Source: Primulina eburnea (Eukaryota; Streptophyta; Magnoliopsida; Lamiales; Gesneriaceae). Taken from it: a DNA stretch of 64,000 nucleotides. Made by a program: the position numbers and the translations under genes. Position 1 is the first letter of the stretch; every line of letters begins with the position of its first letter. Of this stretch, positions 46,216 through 57,893 are shown in pieces. Under the pieces are notes generated by a model, which saw only the letters and a program-made list of their open reading frames with translations, made no database searches and was not told where the DNA came from. The DNA lies in NCBI RefSeq assembly GCF_022965805.1, contig NC_133104.1, positions 28,144,069-28,208,068 of the forward strand, written 5' to 3'.

Positions 46216-47259
46216 CGGTTAACAGTGTAGTATCGGGGTTCGCCTCCTATGCATGCATGGCGAACACTCTACCTTGGGTTGGCTGCTTCTGGTGTGGGCA
46301 CTACTTTAGCATATGGTCGCTAGCTCCACACTTGAAACACTTGCCTGACCCATACAAACACTGCCATGGGTGCTGGCGGTTGCACTTCGGGCACACCGGG
46401 TACTCTCCCGGCCTCTGAGGAGCCTTCTGCAGGGGAACAGAGCCCTTGCCTTTCGGTGGTCCCTGGTAAGGCTTCTTAAATGGGGGTCGTTGTTGTTGCT
46501 GCTGTAGGGCCTGATAGGGGCTCTTGCTCTGCCCATCGTTATCGATATCCCGCTGATCCTGTTCTGCCGCCAAAGCTCTAGACACGGCAGTTGCATAAGT
46601 AGTAGGACCAGCAACTCGGATGTCACGGCGGAAGATCGGCCGCAAACCATCCATGAAATGCCTCAACTTTGCCTGGACATCATTCGCAATGAGGGGTACG
46701 AAGTGACACCCCCTCTCAAACTTTCTAACAAATTCTGCAACACTATTGTCACATTGACGCAGCGTCATGAATTCTTGGGTTAACCTGGATCGTACTTCTT
46801 CAGTGAAGTATTTGGAGTAAAAGATCTCCTTGAAGCCATTTCATGATAGTGTCTGCAAGTTTATTGATATGGACGTACTCTCCCACCACAGTCTGGCGTC
46901 CCCTGACAGAAGGAACGTAAAACACCTGACCTTATCTGCATCGGTCAGCTGCATGAAGTCAAAGATTACTTCGATGGACTTGATCCATCCCTCAGCTATC
47001 ATGGGGTCAGTGTAACCAGAAACTCCTTCGGACTCATCCTCCTGAATCTTTCATACACTGCCTCTGGCCTGGGCCTCGCCCCAGCGTCAACTGCAGCCTG
47101 GTTCCCCGCAAGTTGTGCCAAAAATCGAGTCATTTCTGCAAGCATCTATGCCTGCATGTCTGGAGGTGGAGGTGGATGTGGAGGGGCGTCTCTTCTCTCC
47201 TCTCGAGGCTCCCTGTCCTCATCTCTTGCTTCACGGTTGATCACACGTCTAGGAGGCAT
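46216..47259 (-). pseudogene. GypC gag, first unit
   Basis: ATG complementary to 47257-47259. It carries the same TAG after MQA as the second copy. The capsid and linker are open from 46768 to 46301 (MTLRQCDNSVAEFVRKFERGCHFVPLIAND, RRDIRVAGPTTYATAVSRALAAEQ), with the intact zinc knuckle start CFKCGASDHMLK. Near-identical to the second copy apart from indels in the Gln-rich linker. Confidence 0.88.
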
Positions 47260-47481
47260 ACTGTTCCAATAATTTACCCAACACGTAAACCCCACATGCA
47301 TGAACACGATATAGACAACATAAGATGCACGTACTTGAACTTAAAAATATGCACATGCTGAAATCAGAATTTTATGCTTACTACATATCATAAATTTGAA
47401 ACCTTAAAACTTACAGACTTGAGGTGTGACTTCGTGAGCTTCTTGCGACTGGCAGTAGGCATAACCCTTTACAAGAACACC

Positions 47482-47493
47482 GCTCTGATACCA
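47482..47493 (-). other. GypC primer binding site, first unit
   Basis: TGGTATCAGAGC on the minus strand, 2 bp after LTR d. The leader 47260-47481 has no gene. Confidence 0.88.
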
Positions 47494-47495
47494 AC

Positions 47496-48485
47496 TGTAA
47501 CGTACCGTACTTTTACTATTCAAAATTTGCGGAAAAATTTAAAATTTTCTTAATCGAAACGTGAACATTCAAAATCCGATAAAAAAAGGAAAACTGTACG
47601 TCTCACAAGTTGTTGCAACCAAAAGATTTGAAATTTAAAGTTCGACAAAAGTAATTGAACATTTTCATGAAAACTAAAACTTGGCGGTCCTCGGGTCTAG
47701 CCTCCCACTCAGTCCAAGCCTGACCCTTGATCACCACCTCCCGCCTCCTCATAAACATCATCACCTGGATCGATCAAGTCTAGTGAGTCTAAAGACTCAA
47801 CACGTATAAACTGGGAATAACGAATAATACATAATAAAACCACATGCAGCTTAAAAATAGAACATACATACGTGAAACTTGAACTGGAAGTAAACTTGAA
47901 CTTTCATACATATCATAGACGTGCCATAATAAAAACTTTCATAAACATGCTTGCATACTAGTACATACATAAACATACATGAACTTCATTATTTTGCGTA
48001 GAGGCATGTTTCAAAGCAAGTGAGCCATAACATAATCGTCTGATCAGATTAAACCACAGTACTGGGATGACAGGGGCGAACCCACTGCCACATACATGAG
48101 ATCTCCGTTCATGCTTTAACGGGTGGATTGGTCTCCGTTCATGCTTTAACGCTTTTCAATCCTGATCTAAACACGTTCATTCTTTAACGGTTGGGTTCGT
48201 CCCCATGCATGATTTAACGCTTTCCAACCCCAAACATACGTTAGTCACAAGAAGTTTAGCATACCTCAAAAACTTGAAAATGATTTTCTTGCACGTCACA
48301 TACTTACTTGGCGTTGAGGGATTCGTTGGACTTCGATTGGGGCTGTTGCTGCACCTACTAACATGAAATCAAATGCTTAACTTGTATAACTTAGACGTAG
48401 GTATTCGTGCTCACCACCGAACTCAATAAATAACTTAAGACATTCTATAACACACGGAACTTGACCTCATTTAAATCAACGTACT
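47496..48485 (-). repeat. GypC LTR d, cut by TekD
   Basis: The last 990 bp of the LTR in element orientation. TekD sits just short of the place where the dyad array lies in LTR c. GTACT (48481-48485) is the expected left duplication. Confidence 0.88.
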
Positions 48486-50327
48486 TGTGGGGACCCGGGC
48501 TCTAACTCAATTCTTTACGGGATTAATCGGATCGTTGTTAGAAAACGTGGGTCAAATTTTCGCTTTTAAACATAAATTCAAATGTTTATAAACAAGCTTA
48601 AGGTCTTTATTTATTCCAACAAACATGTAAATATATCTTATTCTAGTACATTCATACAACTAGTGTTTAATACAATTTACAAACTACAGGTAATACAAGT
48701 CTAGTATGACACCACTAGTGATCTTCTGTGCCCGTGGTCACCACGCTATCTCGATCTCATCTCTGTCGTGACCCAGATCCTGCCCCACCTGTTGTTATGC
48801 ACACATACAGACATAACAACAGCCGGAAACTATCATGAATAATATCAAAAGCAATAGGTTCCATAGTCTATGAAACCAAATCAACCTAAGCATGCAACAT
48901 CAATCAAATCATGTCTTGACTCAATTCGAATCTACTCTAGGGATCCCGGTGTGAATAAGACGTCACTGTCTGTCACCTACCCTCCCAATCGGGGTAACTG
49001 TACGTCTTATTCCTAGACTTCGGCCCTGTCTCTATCGAATGTCTACAATTGGATTGAATCTGGTCCAAAGCGTCGATACCACCGAACGTCTAGTTTGGCA
49101 AGTCTGCCAATGACTCTCCTATCTCAAATGCTTGAATATAAATCTATAAACACGACATCATCATATCAAGAGATTTGAATATAAATCTATAAACAAATGA
49201 AATCATATCAAAAGATAAACAACAATTCTAGTATGTGATTTTTGTTGGGAAACTCAGATTGAATCTCATTTGAGTTGTGTTTTCCTCAAACAAAACATGA
49301 ATTATACCTTTCGTCGCACAATTTCTGTCGATGTCGAAGTCTCGATGGCAATCACCAATGTACATTCTCTCAAGCTCTAGTACACCACAATACCCATAAG
49401 AATCACTATTTCATTTCAATTCATTTCGACGGCCTAAAGGCGGATTCTCGATATACCGATCAACTCATATAACAATAATCAATAACCATAATCCATAATC
49501 TCTAGGAATCACATCATAAACACATATCAATTCTGATATTTGCACATTCCCAACTCGGTACATGCTGTAAAATCGTTAAAATAGCATACGGTACTATTTC
49601 TTCGGTCCGATTTCGAATATACTATTCCACATGATAAGAACTCATACTCATCATCATATCAAAATTATTTCAATACATGAAATCTAAATCATGCTAGAAC
49701 TGAACAATACTTACATCTCTATATAGCTCTTGATGCAAGGAACACAAATCTATGCTTGAATTGAAGTTTGGATGTGTAATTCTTTCACAAATCAACTTCT
49801 AAGTTATGAAGAAGGTTTGGAACCCTTTTCTTTTCGTTTCTCAGCTGATGGAATCTGAAGGAATGAAGACACATACACATATATATCCTGCATGTTGAGA
49901 GGCAAGTGTCTTAATTTTCAAGCACCACGTATGACTGCGGGTGCGGTGGCTTCAGCAGCGCGGGTGGGCTCAAGCTTCGGTAAGTCTTCCAAAAATTCAT
50001 AAAAGTCGACCGCAGGTGCGGTCAGTTCTGCACCGCGGGTGCGGTGTCATTTCGGTAAATAATTTCCAACTCTCTGTCCATCAACCGCGGGTGCACTCCC
50101 TCTGGACCGCGGGTGCGGTGACCCTACTGTAAAAATGGCCAACTTTCTGCCCATGCACCGCGGGTGCGGTGTGCTTCTTAGTGTGGGTGCAGTGTCCCCT
50201 CGGCCTCACCTTCAAAATTTAGAAATAATTAACCGCAGGTGCGGTCTATGCCTAGGCGCGGGTGCGGTCTTCATTTCATGCACGCTTCATAATCTCATTT
50301 GATCAATCTATAATCTAGGGCATTACA
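48486..50327 (-). repeat. TekD 3' LTR
   Basis: 1842 bp; on the minus strand it starts TGTAATGCCCTAG and ends GCCCGGGTCCCCACA. Relative to the TekD 5' LTR it lacks about 80 bp near 48833, between short AAACT repeats, a deletion made after insertion. It carries array A9 and a TATATAT on the minus strand at 49879-49887. No gene. Confidence 0.92.
49934..50268 (-). repeat. Dyad array A9 in TekD 3' LTR
   Basis: Ten dyads of the A1 type start at 49934/49957, 50009/50032, 50084/50106, 50157/50180 and 50232/50255. The five pairs have 22-23 bp spacing and 75, 75, 73 and 75 bp between pair starts. The array ends (element direction) 47 bp before the TATA repeat. One more pair than TekA, with spacers different from each other. 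Confidence 0.93.
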
Positions 50328-50426
50328 TTTATCCCCCCCTTAGGCATAAGTTCGTCCTTGAACTTGCAACAATAGATTAAGGTATGTAAAGGAAGCAATG
50401 TAATCAAAACTGAATAAATACTTACG

Positions 50427-51851
50427 TCATCGAAATAACTCGGGATGTTTCTGTCTCATATCTGCTTCTGTCTCCCAAGTCGCTTCCTCGATGCCATGAC
50501 GACTCCACTGAACTTTCACAAGCGGAATAGTCTTCGTTCTGAGCTGCTTCTCTTTCCAATCAAGAATCTGTATTGGTTGCTCAACATAACTTAAAGTCTG
50601 ATCAAGCTCGGCTTCGTCAAGCTGAATGACATGAGAAATATCTGGCATATATCTACGAAACATCGATACATGAAAAACGTCATGTATCCCAGATAAAGAA
50701 GGGGGAAGAGCTAGTCGATAGGCTCGATCGCCAATCTTTTCAAGAATCTCGTATGGACCGATGTATCTAGGAGACAACTTCCCGCGTTTTCCAAATCTGA
50801 CAACGCCTCTGAAAGGAGAAATCTTCAAGAATACTCTGTCTCCCTGTTCAAATACCAACGGTCTACGTCGGATATTGGCATATTTGGCTTGCCTATCATG
50901 TGCCGTCTTCATTCTCTTCTGAATAATCTTTACTTTTTCAGTCATCTCACATATCATATCAGGCCAAAGTTCTGGTACCTCAGAGATATCATCCCAGTAC
51001 AACGGAGATATGCACTTCTTTCCATACAAAGCATCAAACGGTGCCATCTCGATACTCGTCTGATAGTTGTTGTTGTATGAGAATTCAAAAAGTGGGTGTG
51101 AATCTTGCCAACTAGTGCCAAAGTCTAGCACTACAGCTCTCAGCATGTCCTCTAAAGTCTGGATAGTCCGCTCTGGCTGTCCATCTGCCTGGGAATGATA
51201 AGCAGTACTCAGGTGCAATGTCGTACCTAAAGCCTGCTGCAAATTGTGCCAGAAGTGTGAAGTGAATCGTGGATCACGATCTGATACGATAGACTTAGGC
51301 ACACCATGCAATCTGACTATCTCTCTGATATATATCTCAGCCACCTGATCTTGTCGGTATGTCATTCTGTATGGAATAAAACACGCTGATTTGGTTAATC
51401 TGTCAATAATTACCCAAATCGCATCACAGCCCTGAGATGATCGAGGTAACTTCGTCACGAAATCTATGGAAATGTGATCCCATTTCCATTCAAGAATAGA
51501 CAAACTCTGAAGTAGACCTCCGGGCTTCTTTCTCTCGGCCTTTACCTGTTGGCAATTCAAACACTTAGACACAAATCCTGCAATGTCTGATTTCATCTTT
51601 TTCCACCAGAATTGTGTCTTCAAGTCATTGTACATCTTTCTGCCACCAGGATGGATGCTGAACCGAATACAGTGCGCTTCTGATAGAATCTGATCCCTCA
51701 AATCTAAAACATCTGGCACTACAAGACGGTTATTCACGTACAGAACATGATTACGTACCTGATATTCTGACATATGTCCTGATCTGGCCATCTGAATCGA
51801 CTTCTGAACATTCTGATCTGTTCTTTGGGCTTCATTGATTCTCATAATCAA
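50427..51851 (-). pseudogene. TekD integrase with chromodomain-like tail (474-residue open frame)
   Basis: An unbroken reading from the RNase H-integrase linker (MRINEAQRTDQNVQKSI) through the zinc-binding region (SIHPGGRKMYNDL, CLNCQQVKAE). The DDE core follows (SIDFVTKLP, IVSDRDPRFTS, YHSQADGQPERTIQTLEDML; the catalytic Glu is kept), then the GPY region and the tail QILDWKEKQLRTKTIPLVKVQW, EEATWETEADMRQKHPELF. The longest intact pol module among the Tekay-type copies. Upstream it is out of frame with RNase H, so the polyprotein is broken. Confidence 0.92.
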
Positions 51852-53324
51852 ATCTGGCTCAATTTGAATCGAAGCAAGTCATAACGGTCAACTATCTGTG
51901 TCAAATGCTAATCCAGACAAACATCAATCTTCAACTAAATTCGAGACACCTATCGTCGAAAAGGATAGAGAACATACCTTTCGACTCAAAGCATCTGCTG
52001 TTGCATTTGATTTCCCTGGATAGTATTTGATCTAGCAATCAAAATCTTTTTAGATCCAACCATCTACGCTGCCTCATGTTCAATTCTGACTGAGAAAATA
52101 GATACTTTAGGCTTTTGTGATCAGAGTAGATCTCAAATTTCTCGCCATAAAGATAATGACGCCAGATCTTTAATGCAAATACGATAGCAGCCAATTCAAG
52201 GTCATGAACGGGGTATCGAATCTCGTGTGGCTTCAGCTGTCTAGAGGCATATGCAATCACATGACCTCGCTGCATAAGAACACATCCTAGCCCTCTGTGG
52301 GATGCGTCACAATATACAACGAAATCGCCAGTACCTGAAGGAATCATCAAGACAGGTGCACTGGTCAGCCTCTTCTTCAACTCTAGGAAGCTAGACTCAC
52401 AATCCTCAGACCACACAAACGGCGGATTCTTCTGTGTCAATTGGGTAATCGGTTTCGCAATGCTGGAGAAATCTTTGATAAATCGTCTATAGTACCCTGC
52501 TAGACCCATGAAACTGCGTATCTCTGGCACAGAAGTCGGTCTTGACCAACTGATAACAGCTTCAACTTTACTCGGATCCACAGAAATACCGTCTCCAGAT
52601 ATGATATGACCCAAGAAGACAACCTGTCTCAGCCAAAATTCGCACTTTGACAGTTTAGCATACAATCTTTCATTTCTCAGTGTTTGCAACACAATTCTTA
52701 AATGATCGGCATGATCATTCAGATTCTTAGAATAAACCAAGATATCATCAATAAACACGATAACAAACTCATCCAAATATCTCTGAAAAACGCGGTTCAT
52801 CAACCCCATAAACACTGCCGGAGCATTCGTTAAACCAAAAGGCATGAAAATAAATTTGTAGTGCCCATACCTGGTTCGGAATGCTGTCTTCGGTATATCA
52901 ACATCTCGAACTCTGAGCTGGTGATATCCGGATCTCAAATAAATTTTAGAATAAACAGATGATCCCTGAAACTGATCAAATAAATCATCAATGCGAGGCA
53001 AAGGATACTTGTTCTTCACTGTTGCCTTGTTCAGTTGCCTGTAATCGATACACAATCGCATCGAACCATCTTTATTTCGCACAAATAACACTGGTGCGCC
53101 CAAGGAGATACACTAGGTCTGATATATCCCTTGGCTAACAAATCTTCTAACTGCGCTTTCAATTCTTTCAACTCAATAGGTGCCATTCTATACGGAGCTC
53201 TCGAAATAGGAACGGTACCTAGCACAAGATCTATGCTGAAATCTACCCCTCGAACTGGAGGTAACCCTGGAATCTCGTCAGGAAATACATCTGCAAACTC
53301 CCGTACTACTTGCAAATCTGGCAA
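51852..53324 (-). pseudogene. TekD reverse transcriptase and RNase H
   Basis: The RT start lies in 53324-53100 ([10 protein letters not shown]); a base is lost before GAPVLFV. The main frame 53103-52039 then covers [64 protein letters not shown] and RNase H with [15 protein letters not shown] and the intact [10 protein letters not shown]. It stops near 52039 after WLDLKRF, by a frame change in the linker. Confidence 0.92.
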
Positions 53325-53840
53325 TGCGGGGCTCGATTTCTGTAGGTCTACAGAATACCTCTGCTCCTTTCTGCAACAATCTACTCATAGTCAAAGCAGA
53401 TACTAAGGGAATCCGAGATCTGGAACCCTTACCGTAGAATTTCCACTCTTCTGTCATTTCGGGTCTGAATCTGACAATATTGTGAAAACAGTCTACGGTG
53501 GCTCTGTACTTAGTAAACATGTCAATCCCGACAATACAATCAAAATCAGATAGACCAAGTACAAAATCGATCTCATGTCCCTCAAACTGTAGTATACAAT
53601 GTCTAACTGAAGTCACAGATATAAGACCACTTCCCAAAGGAGAAGAAATAGACACTACAGTAGACATTGACTCGACAGGCAATGAATGCAACAATGCAAA
53701 ACGTTCTGAAATGAATGTATGTGATGCACCTGTATCTATTAAAACATATGCAGGATAACCGCAAAGGAAACAGTTACCTGCAATTATATCATCTGTGCAT
53801 CTTGCGCCTGTTCCTCTGTCAATGCAAACACCTGAGCCTA
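53278..53840 (-). pseudogene. TekD aspartic protease
   Basis: An intact LIDTGAS-type site lies near 53750-53730. [28 protein letters not shown] and [21 protein letters not shown] follow. The segment after [10 protein letters not shown] shifts frame before the RT part. Confidence 0.85.
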
Positions 53841-54934
53841 TTTTCTGGTAGATTGGCCCCCGGTCTGGCCACCTCTGGCTCTAGGCTGGGACTGTGTAGG
53901 CGTAGGCTGAAATGAATGGACAGACGAAGCTTGCCTCTCAGGCTGAGTCACTGATGCTGATGACCCTGCACTCTGAAATCTCTGTGCACCTCTCTGGGGA
54001 CAAGCTCTGGCAAAGTTTCCCGACTGTCTACAAATATTGCATCGGCCCATGACTCCCTGACACTGTTAAGTGGCATGCCTGCCTCCACAAGTATTACAAT
54101 ACACACCTGTATACTCAGTACTCTGGCCAGGACCTCTCTGTCTCGACCCACTGGAGCTCGACGAACTGCTCCCTGATTTCTTGAATTGTTTGCCCTTGAC
54201 TTTCAGCTGATCTTTCCTCCCGCTACTGCTACCACCAATTTCAAATCGAAGAGGGGGTTGAACTGAAGGTAGTGGCGGTCTAGGAGTCGGAGCAACATAG
54301 GGAATGCTTCGCTGCCTAAGTAATCCAGCTTCTGCTCCCTTGGCACGGTTCAACGCATCAGTAAAGTTGTTAGGCCTACCGGTGTTCACCAAGGTGAAGA
54401 TTTCTGTATTCAAGCCATTTATAAATTGGTCTGCAACGGCCTCTTCATTCTCGGCAACATGGGGAGCAAATCGCAGCAATGAGGAGAACTTGGCAACATT
54501 TCTTCTATGTTCAGTTGTCCTTGCCTTAAATTGGCGAACTCGGCACCCTTATCTTTTCGGTAAGACACAGGGAAGAATCGCTGATAAAACTCGGTCTTGA
54601 ACACCTTCCAAGTAATCTGTGTACCACGGTGCTCCAATGCTCTCTTCATAGTAATCCACCAACTCTTGGCCATATCTTGCAGTTTGTGCCCAACTAATTT
54701 CACTCGTCGGTCATCAGTGTACTCAAGAGATTCGAATAGCATCTCGATATCGTCTAGCCAATTTTCACACTCGACTGCATTTTCTGTGCCTTTCAGTGTC
54801 GGTGGTCGGAAAGACTTAAACCGTTTAAGCAAAGTCTCCATCGGTGTAGCAGTCACGTCCATCGGATCACTGGACGTACTACCCTATTCTGGTGCCCGAC
54901 CTGCTGCTGGTTGCGGTACTCGTCGAGGCGGCAT
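53841..54934 (-). pseudogene. TekD gag
   Basis: ATG complementary to 54932-54934 (MPPRRVPQPAAG, as in TekA). A TAG about 17 codons in precedes [38 protein letters not shown]. The capsid domain continues to [27 protein letters not shown], then shifts frame. FINGLNTEIFTLVNTGRPNNF follows in another frame. The zinc knuckle CNICRQSGNFARAC has Asn for the usual His, which would weaken zinc binding. Confidence 0.9.
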
Positions 54935-55176
54935 ATCTGAATATCAAACAGATTAATACACAATCTATATAATCTGTCTCAGCCCTCCTCTGATCATATA
55001 CCTCTGATCCAGAATCGGTTCTGATTCAGTCTTGACAATTATATGCTGTAAATCAACTCAGATATAATACAACATATAATAGGGAAAGCAATAAATCATG
55101 CTAGCATATCAAAAGCAAGGAAGATGACTCGATCTATCCCGCTCATTCTATTTTATCTCAGTCTACAGAACCTACT

Positions 55177-55188
55177 GCTCTGATACCA
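55177..55188 (-). other. TekD primer binding site (initiator Met tRNA)
   Basis: TGGTATCAGAGC on the minus strand, 5 bp after the 5' LTR as in TekA. The leader 54935-55176 has no gene. Confidence 0.9.
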
Positions 55189-55193
55189 CCTGT

Positions 55194-56086
55194 TGTGGGG
55201 ACCCGGGCTCTAACTCAACTCTATACGGGATTAATCGGATCGTTGTTAGAAAACGTGGGTCAAATTTTCGCTTTTAAACATAAATTCAAATGTTTATAAA
55301 CAAGCATAAGGTCTTTATTTATTCCAACAAACATGTAAATATATCTTGTTCTAGTACATTCATACAACTAGTGTTTAATACAATTTACAAACTACAGGTA
55401 ATACAAGTCTAGTATGACATCACTAGTGATCTTCTGTGCCCGTGGTCACCACACTATCTCGATCTCATCTCTGTCGTGACCCAGATCCTGCCCCACCTGT
55501 TGTTATGCACACATACAGACATAACAACAGCCGAAAACTCCGGTGAGAACAAATCCCAGTATAAAACATGATACGCATGCATAAACAAAATATAAATCAT
55601 GAAACAAACTATCATGAATAATATCAAAAGCAATAGGTTCCATAGTCTATGAAACCAAATCAACCTAAGCATGCAACATCAATCAAATCATGTCTTGACT
55701 CAATTCGAATCTACTCTAGGGATCCCGGTGTGAATAAGACGTCACTGTCTGTCACCTACCCTCCCAATCGGGGTAACTGTACGTCTTATTCCTAGACTTC
55801 GGCCCTGTCTCTATCGAATGTCTACAATTGGATTGAATCTGGTCCAAAGCGTCGATACCACCGAACGTCTAGTTTGGGCAAGTCTGCCAATGACTCTCCT
55901 ATCTCAAATGCTTGAATATAAATCTATAAACACGACATCATCATATCAAGAGATTTGAATATAAATCTATAAACAAATGAATATAAATCTATAAACAAAT
56001 GAAATCATATCAAAAGATAAACAACAATTCTAGTATGTGATTTTTGTTGGGAAACTCAAATTGAATCTCATTTGAGTTGTGTCTTC
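55194..56086 (-). repeat. TekD 5' LTR, part (cut by AthE)
   Basis: Matches the 3' LTR from TGTGGGGACCCGGGC. A 22-bp segment beginning ATATAAATCTATAAACAAAT is duplicated in tandem at about 55957-56000. TCTTC (56082-56086) is the expected left duplication of AthE. The array part lies outside the window. Confidence 0.9.
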
Positions 56087-56322
56087 TGATAAGCACGAAT
56101 TATATAGCATTTTAGGGATTTTATTTTGTCGTATTCGTGCTTATTTGGCATTTTCTATTCCGAGTTTTGCGCTTATTTCGTCTCATTATGGTTGTTTGCA
56201 GGTTTGACCAAAAGTGGGTGTAAACCAAAGAAATGGAAGAAAAGTCAAGCCTCGCAACGCCACATCAGAAATACTCGGAAAAATAGGAGAAAACACAAAA
56301 GCTTTGGGAAACAAAGGCCTAT

Positions 56323-56642
56323 ACACGGACCCCGGAGACAGGTCCGTGTCATTCAACCATAAAGAAGAAATCACCCGAAGAAGCACGGGCCCAGGCACGG
56401 ACCCCGGAGACAGGTCCGTGCCATTCAATTGCCGAGAACCCAACTTAGAGTGTCTGCACGGACCGCCAGACGGACCCCTACACGGGGTCCGTGTCAGCCA
56501 TCCTCGAGAAAGAATACAAATCCAGTATGCTGACGGACCCCAGGACGGACCTCTCACACGGGGTCCGTGTCCAGTGTTCCGGAAGAATTTTGAGGCAGAA
56601 TCTACTCGGACCCTTTCCCGGATGCAAGCACGGGGTCCGTGT
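56323..56642 (+). repeat. Dyad array A10 (ACACGG type) in AthE 5' LTR
   Basis: Five units whose right-hand dyad halves end at 56349, 56421, 56494, 56570 and 56642 (72, 73, 76 and 72 bp apart). The last three units have a half site 24 bp before the dyad (56456/56480, 56532/56556, 56604/56628). The first two are shorter, with 12-bp spacing. Spacers are unrelated. The last dyad ends 53 bp before the TATA box. Confidence 0.92.
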
Positions 56643-56694
56643 ATGCAATATCAGATCGAGAATTTGGCAAAGATTTTGTTCATGAGTTTGGAGA

Positions 56695-56701
56695 TATAAA
56701 A
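56695..56701 (+). promoter_or_regulatory. TATA box of AthE 5' LTR
   Basis: TATAAAA within GAGATATAAAAAG, directly after the array; a good match to a plant core promoter. Confidence 0.7.
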
Positions 56702-57693
56702 AGAAAAAAACCTAACACGAGAGGGTTGTTGAATATTGGAGACGGCAGCCGACTTTTAGGGAGAAAAGGCGCAAGCTTTGAAACTTTGGGAAGACGGCGA
56801 CGACTGGGGAAAAACGAGAGGACAAGACAGCGCAATTTACACGCAAGATCCGCACACCGTCATTGAGATTTCTCTTCCCTTTTATTTTCTCATTGTCAAA
56901 CACGAATTCAATTATTAAATTTGATTTTAGTTTTGAATTTATGGAGTAGTTTTCTTTTATGATCGGGACCACGATAGGAACAAACGATTGATTTTTGTTT
57001 ATTCATTGAATTGTTTGATTTATGAAATTATTTCTTGTTATTGATTAATATTTGCGTAAATTTCTTGCTTTTAATTTGGCCAATTAATTGCATGTTTGTT
57101 GTTCAATCTTGACTCGAAAGAGAATAGATTGAATTTAGCTTCGAAAATATTAATCAACACGCGGTTAAACCGACTAGAAATAGTATTCGGTTTCAGTGTG
57201 CGATTTCAGGCGACAGCTGTAATTCCTTCATTGATAAATGTGTTTTTGTTTAATTAAATTCAATTAGAAATCATTGGACTGTTAAATAAAAATAGGATTA
57301 TAAATTCTAGAAATAGATTTATGATTAAATTAGGGAATTGCATCGTGATATCGAATAATTTGTGGTTAAATAATTCCAGTGCATGATAATAATTAAAGTT
57401 TGTTACCGTCGTGTGTTCCCGGTCATTTTATTTAAATTTGAAAATCCCAAGTCCCAGCTTCTCTGATATTTGATCTAGTCATTAAATTAGCATAACTTAG
57501 TTTAAAATCCACGTAGTTGAAATAAAAATCAAATCACTCATTATTATTTGCCTAGATTAAATAAAATATTTGAATCTTAGTAATTAAATAATAGTCTCTG
57601 TGGGATCGATACTTGGACGTCTGTCCATTTACTATAACTTGACTTAGTCCGCTTGCTAGAATTAATCCCAACCGAATTCGTCGGTCAAGTTTT

Positions 57694-57711
57694 TGGCGCC
57701 GTTGCCGGGGA
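57694..57711 (+). other. AthE primer binding site (Asp tRNA type)
   Basis: TGGCGCCGTTGCCGGGGA starts 6 bp after the LTR. It is the well-known Athila-group site complementary to Asp tRNA. The leader 57712-57893 has no gene. Confidence 0.85.
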
Positions 57712-57893
57712 CTATTTATTTGATATTAGGATAAATTATTTGTTTGAGACTAGGCTTTTGTTCTTAGTTTTAAACTTTTTTTTATTATTATTATTTCTTT
57801 AGCATTCTAATTAATTTTATTTCAGCTTTTATACTCTTGTGGAGCTTAAATCGTGCACTTAAATTTTTGATTTTAGGGGTTAGCTCGTGTTAT

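Larger units (their letters stand above)
36872..48485 (-). mobile_element. GypC: Tekay-like Ty3/gypsy pair sharing a middle LTR, rearranged
   Basis: In minus-strand order: LTR d (48485-47496, cut by TekD), primer site, gag, intron-like interval, protease, RT, RNase H, integrase, polypurine tract, complete LTR c (42626-39978), a second primer site, a second gag, then a junction into LTR b (38520-36872). This LTR-internal-LTR-internal-LTR order is the product of unequal recombination, followed by a deletion that removed the second pol and the start of LTR b. ATCTA (36867-36871) is the expected left duplication in CopF. Confidence 0.88.
48486..56086 (-). mobile_element. TekD: Tekay-type element, same subfamily as TekA, cut in its 5' LTR by AthE
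   Basis: Minus-strand order: 5' LTR (from 56086 down to 55194, remainder outside), primer site, leader, gag, protease, RT, RNase H, integrase, tail, polypurine tract (50328-50340), 3' LTR (50327-48486). Proteins are clearly homologous to TekA, and it has kept some residues TekA lost, but gag, protease and the RT-integrase joint are broken. Confidence 0.93.
56087..57687 (+). repeat. AthE 5' LTR
   Basis: 1601 bp from TGATAAGCACG to TCGGTCA. Contains array A10, a TATA box and, near its end, the GGGATCGATACTTGGACGTC block. No conserved gene inside; the open frame 56214-56699 runs through the array and is not a protein. Confidence 0.92.

Noticed and set aside
56214..56699. 161-residue open frame in the AthE 5' LTR
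   Set aside because: It runs through array A10 and the spacers, has no recognisable domain, and similar frames appear on both strands of the other arrays because the dyads lack stop codons.
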